Shown: in pieces, positions 1 to 6,618 of the stretch
How positions within the stretch are numbered: the stretch's first letter is position 1
Layout of the letters: the number at the start of each line of letters is the position of its first letter
Assembly: GCF_020181615.1 (NCBI RefSeq)
Contig: NZ_CP084029.1
Coordinates: forward strand, 2,572,637 to 2,582,251
DNA length: 9,615 bases
Source of the DNA: [Mycobacterium] crassicus
Lineage (GTDB): Bacteria; Actinomycetota; Actinomycetes; Mycobacteriales; Mycobacteriaceae
Reading direction: 5' to 3'
Made by a program: the position numbers and the translations under genes
The notes under the pieces: model-generated
The model's input: only the letters and a program-made list of their open reading frames with translations
The model's database searches: none
What the model was told of the DNA's origin: nothing

Positions 1-1812
1 CAACTCATCAACCGCAGCAGCAAACACCGGCTCATCAGCCAACAACCGACGACCCATACCCACCCAATGCGAACCCTGACCCGAGAACACGAACACCGTG
101 CCTCGGCCGGGCAGCACCGCAGCGGGTCCCACCACGCCCGGCGCGGATTCGCCGGCGGCCAACGCGGTCAGCCCGGCGATGGCCTGTTCACGATCGCGGG
201 CGGCGATGGTGGCGAACTTCTGGTGGCGGGTGCGGTGGTGGTTGAGTGCGTGGGCGACGTCGGCCAGGGCCACGTCGGCGCCGTCGGCCTGCAACCACGC
301 TGCCAAGGCACCCGCGGTGGCCGCGATACGCGCCGGGGACTTACCCGACACCAGCAACGTGCTCACCACCGGCGACTGAGTCGCTTCCGCTGCTTCAGCC
401 TCCGGGGCCTGCTCGACGGTCACATGCGCATTGGTCCCCGACACCCCGAACGAGGACACCCCCGCCCGACGCGGACGCGACACCGCAGGCCACTCCATCG
501 CCTGCCCGGCGATCGTGAACCCCGAAGCCCCCGCACCCGCATTCGGTGTCAACTGCGAGAAGTTCAAATGCCGCGGAACAAACCCATGCTGCACCGACAA
601 CACCGTCTTGATGAACCCCGCAACACCCGACGCAGACTCCAGATGCCCCAGATTCGTCTTCACCGACCCCAACACCAACGGCGCCGAAGAACCCCGCTCA
701 CCAAACACCGCCGACAAGGCATCCAACTCAATCGGATCACCCAACGCCGTCCCAGTCCCATGCGCCTCGACATAGTCGATATCAGAAGACTCCAACCGAG
801 CCGACGCCAACGCCGCCCGCACCACCTTCTGCTGCGCCGGACCCGACGGCACCGTCTGACCCGACGACGGCCCATCCTGATTCACCGCCGAACCCCGCAC
901 CACCGCCAGAACCCGGTCACCATCACGCTGAGCATCACTGAGCCGCTTGAGCACCACCACACCAGCGCCCTCACTGCGGACATACCCGTCAGCGTTCGCA
1001 TCAAACGTCTTGCACTGCCCGTCCGGAGCCAACATCCCCCACCGCGACGTCGCAATACTGTTCTGCGGGGTCAAAATCAAATTCACCCCAGCAGCCAACG
1101 CCTGATCAGACTCCCGACGCCGCAAACTCGCACACGCCAAATGAATCGACACCAACGACGACGAACACGCAGTGTCCACCATCATCGCCGGGCCATGCAC
1201 CCCCAGGAAATACGAAAGCCGGCCGGCCGCGAAATTCGGGGCGTTACCGAACGCCAGGTAGGGGTCGGTGTCGCGCACACCGAGTGTCTCGGTGGCGATC
1301 AGTGCGTAGTCGTTGGTGGTCAGGCCGACGAAAACACCGGTTGAAGTGCCCCGAATCGCCTCCTTGGTGATCCCGGCATGCTCCAACGCCTCCCAGGCCA
1401 CCTCCATGAGCAACCGCTGCTGAGGATCCATCGCATCAGCCTCACGCGGCGAAATACCAAAAAACTCCGCATCAAACTCAGCAGGCTGCCACGACGACAA
1501 AAACCCACCCTCGCGCGAACAAATCGTCCCCGGCACCGAATAATCCGACGAATAGAACGCATCCGCATCCCAACGATCCGCCGGCACCCGCACAATGCCC
1601 GAACCCTCATCACACAACAACTGCCAAAAAGCAGCCGGCCCATCCACCCCACCAGGCAACCGACAACCCATACCGACCACCGCGATCGGCTCAGTGTCAC
1701 CAGCCTCAGCCACCGCCAACCGCGCCGTCAGATCATCAATCTTGCGCAGCGCCTCAGCAACTATCGCCCTACGATCCGGCCCCCCGACCGATGTTGCCGA
1801 TCCAGCAACCAT
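1..1812 (-). CDS. ppsC: PpsC-like type I polyketide synthase, N-terminal 604 residues (KS and start of AT), 3' end outside window
   Basis: The reading frame is open from the ATG at 1812 to the window edge. Residues 11-38 are a predicted helical docking segment (RRAIVAEALRKIDDLTARL). The ketosynthase spans about 41-468, with C216 in DTACSSSL, H351 in EAHGTGT and H390 in NLGH, so it has a complete catalytic triad for condensation. A KS-AT linker (469-570) follows, then the beginning of an acyltransferase with FSGQGSHW (576-583). The docking helix, VRVPADRWDADAFY, VPGTICS.EGGFL and SWQP.EFDAEFF closely resemble, from memory, the start of M. tuberculosis PpsC. PpsC is the KS-AT-DH-ER-KR-ACP enzyme that adds a fully reduced malonyl unit after PpsB. 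DH, ER, KR and ACP would lie beyond position 1. Codon use alternates between two styles along the gene, unlike genes 1 and 2. A TTG at 1821 is an alternative start. Confidence 0.95.
   Translation of the reverse strand, partial: MVAGSATSVGGPDRRAIVAEALRKIDDLTARLAVAEAGDTEPIAVVGMGCRLPGGVDGPAAFWQLLCDEGSGIVRVPADRWDADAFYSSDYSVPGTICSREGGFLSSWQPAEFDAEFFGISPREADAMDPQQRLLMEVAWEALEHAGITKEAIRGTSTGVFVGLTTNDYALIATETLGVRDTDPYLAFGNAPNFAAGRLSYFLGVHGPAMMVDTACSSSLVSIHLACASLRRRESDQALAAGVNLILTPQNSIATSRWGMLAPDGQCKTFDANADGYVRSEGAGVVVLKRLSDAQRDGDRVLAVVRGSAVNQDGPSSGQTVPSGPAQQKVVRAALASARLESSDIDYVEAHGTGTALGDPIELDALSAVFGERGSSAPLVLGSVKTNLGHLESASGVAGFIKTVLSVQHGFVPRHLNFSQLTPNAGAGASGFTIAGQAMEWPAVSRPRRAGVSSFGVSGTNAHVTVEQAPEAEAAEATQSPVVSTLLVSGKSPARIAATAGALAAWLQADGADVALADVAHALNHHRTRHQKFATIAARDREQAIAGLTALAAGESAPGVVGPAAVLPGRGTVFVFSGQGSHWVGMGRRLLADEPVFAAAVDEL
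430..1212 (-). other. Tract of foreign-looking codon usage in the KS core of gene 3
   Basis: In residues 201-461, 17 of 23 leucine codons are TTG, and G- or T-ending codons (GGT, TCG, GCG, GAT, CAT) dominate. In gene 2 and in the segments of gene 3 on either side (1213-1341 and about 100-429), C-ending codons and CTG dominate. A hand count gives 31/60 GC for 541-600 against 49/60 for 5281-5340. The same TTG/GGT style returns at 1345-1812 and below 100. The protein stays intact and in frame, so this reflects sequence origin, not decay. Confidence 0.7.
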
Positions 1813-1833
1813 CCCGCTCAACCCAACCTCTCC
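1813..1833 (-). promoter_or_regulatory. Ribosome-binding site and possible TTGA start/stop overlap for gene 3
   Basis: A purine-rich GGAGAGG at 1833-1827, inside the last codons of gene 2, is a good Shine-Dalgarno match. It sits 5 bases before an in-frame TTG (1821-1819) that overlaps the gene 2 stop TGA (1820-1818) as TTGA, but 14 bases before the ATG at 1812-1810. Either codon could start gene 3. TTG adds three residues and gives the overlap typical of translational coupling; ATG leaves a 5-base gap. The spacing favours TTG, general codon preference favours ATG. In both cases the two proteins are likely made in a fixed ratio. Confidence 0.5.
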
Positions 1834-4800
1834 GACAGCTGCGCGAGCAGCTCGTCGTCACTCATGTCGTCATAGGCGTCGGCGCTGTCCTGCTCGGCGG
1901 CCTCCACCAACTCGGGCAGGATGCTCGCCAGGTATCCGGTCAGCGCATCGACAGTCGGGTAGTCGAATACGACTGCAGCCGGCAGGGTTTCGCCGAGACT
2001 GTCCGACAGGGCCCGCTGCAGGGTCACGCTCATCAGCGAATCCATGCCGGAGGCGAAGAATCCGGCGGTCGGGTCCAGCGCGTGCCGCGACGCCAGACCC
2101 ATGGCCGCGACGACCTGCGTAATGACGTGGTCGCGCAACAGTTCCTCGCGCTGTTCCGGTTCCGCCTCAGCCAGGGCCCGACGGAATTCGGTGCTCACCG
2201 ATCCCGAACCGCCAGCCGCCGCAGGGACGGCCAGTAGGTCGTCGACGATGCGTAGCGCCGCCCGGGTGCGGTAGGCGGTGGCCAGCCGCGGCCAGTCCGC
2301 CGCGACGACCGTGTGCCGCACCGCACTGTGCGCACCGATCACCAGCGGCAGTGCCCCGATCGCGACCTCGTCGGCCATCGGCAGCAAGCCCGATTCAGCG
2401 GTCACCTGGCGCTCAGCCTCGGATTGGGTGTCGTCCAACGACTTCCACAATCCCCAGTTGATCGCGGTGGCAGGAAGCCCGGCTGCGCGGCGCGCGTACG
2501 CGAACGTGTCCAGGAAGGTGGTGGTGGCCGTGTAGTGCGCCAACCACCGCGATCCGGTCAGTCCGGAGATCGACGAGAACAGCACGAAATGGCGCACGGG
2601 GTGCCGCAGCGACAACTTGTGCAGCACCGCGACCACATCGAGCTTCGGCCGGAACATGGCGGTGACGTCGTCATCGGTCATGTCCCGCAAGGTGATCGGA
2701 CCACCGGCAAAGGCAGCCACGTGGATGCCGGCCAGCGGCGGCAGGTCGGCGCCGAACCGGTCGAACAACGCACTCATCGCGGCCTCGTCGGCGGCGTCGG
2801 CGGCCACTGTCACCAGCGTGGTGCCGGCCGACGACAGCTCGGCCGCCAACGCATCGAGTCGCGAGCCGGGCCGCCGGGACACGGCGACGATCGTCTTGGC
2901 GCCGTTGGCCGCCAGTTCCCGAACCAACTGCGGACCGATGTTGCCGGTGGCGCCGATGACCAGATGGCAACTTTCCGGGTCGAATTCGACCGGCGCAGGC
3001 GCCCCCGTCGGCCTGCCGCCACGCAGCCGTGGGACGCGGCGGACACCGGCCCGGTAGACGACCTGGTCCTCGTTGTCACCGGAATTGGCCTCGGCGAGCA
3101 GGTATCCGGCGACCAGCGACGCGGGAACCGACTCGTCGACATCGACGACTGCACCCCAGATCTCGGGGTGTTCCAGCGCCAGGGTGCGGCCCAGGCCCCA
3201 CAGCACGGCGTGCGCGGGGTTGGCCCGGTCGCCGTCGCCGACGGGTTGGGCGTTGCGCGTCAACAGGTACAGCTTCGGCGCCACCCCTTGATCCGTCATG
3301 GCCGCGGCCAGTCGCCGGCCGGCGTTGAACGCCGTATAGGCCGGTGCTGCGGTCAGATCGGGCGCCGTGCTGTCCGGCGTGTACACCACGTGGGTGGCCC
3401 CGCTCAACGCCGCGGCCAGCGCCGCGCTGTCGGCCAGCGCCGACGCGTCCAGCGTCGCCACCGTACCGCCGATCTCGGCGCCCAGTTCCGCGCCGAGATC
3501 GGCCGAACCGATCACCAGCCAGGACTGTCCGGCGGACGCCGACCCCGTGTCGCTCCCGGCTTCCGCAGCCGGCCAGGCCAGCTCGCACCACCACTCCGCG
3601 GGCACCGATCCCGGGTTGCCTGCCCCGCCGCTTCGGCCGCTGTCCGCGCCGGCGCCCACCGCACCGGCGGAGCTGCGAACGGCCACGGTGTCGATCCAGT
3701 ACCGGCTGTGCTGCCACGGCGTCGCGGGCAACACCGGATGCGGTTCCGGTGGGTGCGGCGTCTGCGGCGGCTGCGTGGTGTGCGTCCGGTTGAGGTTGGT
3801 GTGGAAGCTGAGCGGGTCATCGCCGTTGCGCACCAGCGTTCCGACACTGTGGTGGTGGCCGTCGAGGGCCTCCAGCGTGTCGGCGATCGCGTGGGTCAGG
3901 ATCGGGTGGGCACTGACTTCCACGAACGTGGTGTGCTCGCGCCCGGCCGCGGTCACGGCCTGGGTGAGCAGCGCGGGTTTGCGGACGTTGTTCGCCCAGT
4001 AGTCGGCGTCCAGCAGCGGCAGACCGCCGGCCGGCATCGCGTCCTCGGTGACGGTGGAGTAGAACGGGATGGTCGCGACCTCAGGGGTCAGGCCCTCCAG
4101 TGCCGCCCTCACGTCGGCCAGGATCGGGTCCATCAGCGCGGTGTGCGAGGCCACTTCCATGTTCACCCGCCGGGCGAACTTGTTCTGGGCGCTCACCGTG
4201 GCGATCACCGCGTCAACCGGCGCCACCGGGCCGGCCACCACGGTCTGCTTCGGTGAAAGGTAGCCCGCCACAGAAACATCCGGGTAGTCGGTCAGCAGTG
4301 CCTCGGTGGCCTCGGCGTCGAGGTTCAGCAACGCCACCGCGCCCTGCCCGGCCTGCTGCGACATCAGCCGGGAACGGGCCGCGATCACCCGGAAACCGTC
4401 GGCCGCGCTCAGCGCCCCGGCGACGACCGCCGCGGTCACCTCCCCCATCGAATGACCGATGACCGCGTCGGGGTGCAGCCCATAGGAACGCCACAGTTCG
4501 GTCAGTGCCAGCTGCAGGCCCATCAGGACGGGTTGGACCTGCGCGTCTCCGCTGATCTCTTCGCCGCCCGAAATCACCTGCCACAGCGAGAATCCGACGT
4601 GTTCGACGAATGTCGGCTCCAGCACCGCCAGTGCCCGGGCGAACGCCGGTTCGTCGGTGAGCAGTTGGCGACCCATGCCGGCCCAGTGCGAACCCTGTCC
4701 GGAGTACACGAACACCGTGCCGGGCCCGCACGGCCCGTCGTGCGGACCCACAACACCGTCGGCCGACGTGCCGGCGGCCAGGGCCTGCAGGCCGCGTACC

Positions 4801-6596
4801 GCCTGAGCCCGGTCCCGGGCGCAGACCATGCCGAACTGGGCCTGCCGAGCCCGGTGGTGGTTGAGGGTGTGCGCGGCGTCGGGCAGTTCCACCGCCGCGC
4901 CGGGGCCCTCCAACCAGTCGGCCAGTTCCTGGGCGGCCGCGGCGATCCGCTCCGGGTTCCGCCCGGCCACCACCAGCGTGGTGATCGCCGGATCTGCTTC
5001 GCGCGCCGAGATCTTGGCCGGCGGAGCCTGTTCGATGACCACGTGTGCGTTGGTGCCGCCGAATCCGAACGAGGAGACACCTGCCCGTCGCGGATGGTCG
5101 GTGGACGGCCAATCCTGTTTTTCGGCAACGACCTTCAAACGCATCTGGTCGAAGGAGATGTGCGGGTTCGGCGTGTTGAAGTGCAGATTGGCCGGGATCT
5201 GCCCGCGCTGCACGGCCAGCACCGACTTGATGAAGCCGACCATGCCGGCGGCCGCCTCCAGGTGACCGAGGTTCGACTTGGCCGCTCCGAGCAGCAGCGG
5301 GCTGCCGGCGGGACGTCCCCGGCCCAGCACCGTGCCCAGCGCCCGGGCCTCGATCGGATCGCCGAGCAGCGTTCCGGTTCCGTGGGTTTCGACATAGTCG
5401 ACTTCCTGCGCCGGGATGCCCGCGTCGGCGTATGCCGAGCGCAGCACCGCCATCTGGGCGGCCGGGTTGGGGGCCAGCAGTCCGTTGGAGTGGCCGTCCT
5501 GATTGATGGCCGAGCCCCGGACCACCGCAAGCACCCGGTCGCCGTCACGGCGGGCGTCGGACAGCCGCTTGAGCACCACGACACCGCAACCCTCGCCACG
5601 GACGAATCCGTCGGCGGCGGCGTCGAAGGCGTGGCAGGCGCCCGTCGTCGACAGCGCGCCACTCTGGTCGAAGCCGCGGAACACCGCCGGTGACATCAGC
5701 AGGTTCACCCCGCCCGCGATGGCGGTCTCGGCCTCTCCGGTCCGCAGGCTCCGGCACGCCAGGTGCAGGGCGACCAGCGACGAAGAACATGCGGTGTCCA
5801 CCGTCACCGACGGCCCGCGCAGGTCCAGGAAGTAGGACAGCCGGTTGGCGATGATGCTCAGGGCACCACCGGCGTTGCTCCAGGCATCCACGCTTCCCAG
5901 GTCGGCGGAGGCATGGCAGCCGTATTCGGTGATACTGGCCCCGACGTAGACGCCGGTCTGCGAACGCCGCAGTGATGTCGCGGGAATTCCGGCGTGCTCC
6001 AAGGCTTCCCACGCCACTTCCAGCAGCAGTCGCTGCTGCGGGTCCATCTTGACCGCTTCGCGGCTGGAGATCTCGAAGAACTCCGCGTCGAAGGCGGCGA
6101 TGTCGCTCAGGAACGAGCCCCATCGGGTGGTGCGCGCAATGGCGCCAGAGATCTCAGGTGACCCGTCATCGAACGGTGCCCAGCGGTCGTCCGGCACCTC
6201 CGTGACCGCGTTGCCGCCGTCGATCAGGAACTGCCACAGCGCTTCCGGCGAGTTGATGTCGCCGGGGAATCGGCAACCGAGGCCGATCACCGCGATCGGC
6301 TCGTCGGTGCCCAGCCGACCGGGCTCCGGTGCCGAATCCTCATCGGCGGACTCCGGCTCGATGAGGAACTTCGCCAGCTCGGCAACCGACGGATGCTGCC
6401 ACAGCTCCACCGGAGACACCTTGCGGCCCAACAGTTCCGACAGTTCACCGCAGAGCACCACGGCATCGCGGGAGCCGACGCCCAGGTCGTTCAACGAGGC
6501 GTTGAAATCGATTTCCTCGGGGCTACAGCCGATATTGGTGACCAGGTAGTCTGCCAGCCAGTGGCGCAGTGCTTCTTCGTCAAATGCTGCGGTCAT
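1818..6596 (-). CDS. Complete modular type I PKS, ACP-KS-AT-KR-ACP; PpsA-like front joined to PpsB-like back
   Basis: 1592 residues. Domains: N-terminal ACP (5-80, S42 in LGVGSRDAV); ketosynthase (98-523) with C270 in DTACSSSL, H405 in ETHGTGT and H445 in NLGH; acyltransferase (627-925) with S716 in GHSMGE and VASH at 815-818; post-AT linker HPVLPATPW (953-961); Gly/Ala/Ser linker (975-1000); ketoreductase structural half (1000-1200) and catalytic half (1210-1390) with GATGNIG (1215-1221), K1318, S1342 and Y1355, but T1359 where Asn is usual; ACP (1485-1560, S1520 in GMDSL); tail 1565-1592 ending LLAQLSERLG. No DH or ER. The ATG start at 6596 fits: the ACP follows directly, as in PpsA (start RHWL.DYLVTNIG). 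From memory, ACP and KS resemble PpsA, while KR, ACP and tail resemble PpsB, which normally has no N-terminal ACP. It would extend an acyl chain by one unit and leave a hydroxyl. The symbol is left blank because the parts point to two different genes. Confidence 0.96.
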   Translation of the reverse strand: MTAAFDEEALRHWLADYLVTNIGCSPEEIDFNASLNDLGVGSRDAVVLCGELSELLGRKVSPVELWQHPSVAELAKFLIEPESADEDSAPEPGRLGTDEPIAVIGLGCRFPGDINSPEALWQFLIDGGNAVTEVPDDRWAPFDDGSPEISGAIARTTRWGSFLSDIAAFDAEFFEISSREAVKMDPQQRLLLEVAWEALEHAGIPATSLRRSQTGVYVGASITEYGCHASADLGSVDAWSNAGGALSIIANRLSYFLDLRGPSVTVDTACSSSLVALHLACRSLRTGEAETAIAGGVNLLMSPAVFRGFDQSGALSTTGACHAFDAAADGFVRGEGCGVVVLKRLSDARRDGDRVLAVVRGSAINQDGHSNGLLAPNPAAQMAVLRSAYADAGIPAQEVDYVETHGTGTLLGDPIEARALGTVLGRGRPAGSPLLLGAAKSNLGHLEAAAGMVGFIKSVLAVQRGQIPANLHFNTPNPHISFDQMRLKVVAEKQDWPSTDHPRRAGVSSFGFGGTNAHVVIEQAPPAKISAREADPAITTLVVAGRNPERIAAAAQELADWLEGPGAAVELPDAAHTLNHHRARQAQFGMVCARDRAQAVRGLQALAAGTSADGVVGPHDGPCGPGTVFVYSGQGSHWAGMGRQLLTDEPAFARALAVLEPTFVEHVGFSLWQVISGGEEISGDAQVQPVLMGLQLALTELWRSYGLHPDAVIGHSMGEVTAAVVAGALSAADGFRVIAARSRLMSQQAGQGAVALLNLDAEATEALLTDYPDVSVAGYLSPKQTVVAGPVAPVDAVIATVSAQNKFARRVNMEVASHTALMDPILADVRAALEGLTPEVATIPFYSTVTEDAMPAGGLPLLDADYWANNVRKPALLTQAVTAAGREHTTFVEVSAHPILTHAIADTLEALDGHHHSVGTLVRNGDDPLSFHTNLNRTHTTQPPQTPHPPEPHPVLPATPWQHSRYWIDTVAVRSSAGAVGAGADSGRSGGAGNPGSVPAEWWCELAWPAAEAGSDTGSASAGQSWLVIGSADLGAELGAEIGGTVATLDASALADSAALAAALSGATHVVYTPDSTAPDLTAAPAYTAFNAGRRLAAAMTDQGVAPKLYLLTRNAQPVGDGDRANPAHAVLWGLGRTLALEHPEIWGAVVDVDESVPASLVAGYLLAEANSGDNEDQVVYRAGVRRVPRLRGGRPTGAPAPVEFDPESCHLVIGATGNIGPQLVRELAANGAKTIVAVSRRPGSRLDALAAELSSAGTTLVTVAADAADEAAMSALFDRFGADLPPLAGIHVAAFAGGPITLRDMTDDDVTAMFRPKLDVVAVLHKLSLRHPVRHFVLFSSISGLTGSRWLAHYTATTTFLDTFAYARRAAGLPATAINWGLWKSLDDTQSEAERQVTAESGLLPMADEVAIGALPLVIGAHSAVRHTVVAADWPRLATAYRTRAALRIVDDLLAVPAAAGGSGSVSTEFRRALAEAEPEQREELLRDHVITQVVAAMGLASRHALDPTAGFFASGMDSLMSVTLQRALSDSLGETLPAAVVFDYPTVDALTGYLASILPELVEAAEQDSADAYDDMSDDELLAQLSERLG
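6357..6584 (-). other. Extra N-terminal acyl carrier domain of gene 2 (loading-type ACP)
   Basis: Residues 5-80 of gene 2 form a carrier domain with the 4'-phosphopantetheine serine S42 in DLGVGSRDAV, followed by the typical HPSVAELAKFL helix end. In PpsA this domain receives a long-chain acyl group from a fatty acyl-AMP ligase such as FadD26. Seen here: the carrier fold signature and its position directly before the KS. Inferred: a ligase partner, which would lie outside the window. The domain starts almost at the methionine, leaving no room for the coiled-coil docking helix that would accept a chain from an upstream PKS. Confidence 0.85.
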
Positions 6597-6618
6597 GCGG
6601 GGAACTCAATTCCCACTA
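6597..6618 (-). promoter_or_regulatory. Short intergenic gap with a 5-bp inverted repeat, weak ribosome-binding region of gene 2
   Basis: Nineteen bases lie between the TAG of gene 1 (6618-6616) and the ATG of gene 2 (6596-6594). Positions 6600-6604 and 6610-6614 form an inverted repeat (GGGAA/TTCCC) with a 5-base loop that fills most of the gap. No strong Shine-Dalgarno is present. The best candidates are TGAG, eight bases before the ATG, and GGGA inside the repeat. The stem is too short to be a terminator and has no U tract. Read-through from gene 1 with translation coupling is the simplest inference. A regulatory role for the hairpin is speculative. Confidence 0.25.

Noticed and set aside
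2520..2532. Loss of function of the gene 2 KR because Thr1359 replaces the usual Asn
   Set aside because: K1318, S1342 and Y1355 are intact. I recall PpsB also lacking Asn here (HYTATS) while still reducing its substrate, so this looks like a subfamily trait.
2313..4256. Long plus-strand open frame (647 codons) opposite gene 2; also 67-1344, 4452-5693 and 7477-8907
   Set aside because: These are antisense frames of high-GC PKS genes. They are rich in Arg, Gly and Pro, show no recognisable domain, and lie opposite proteins with full catalytic motifs.
6594..6618. Genes 1 and 2 as one synthase broken by a stop or frameshift
   Set aside because: Gene 2 is in another frame, begins with a methionine at the expected place before an ACP as in PpsA, and gene 1 ends in a normal C-terminal tail.
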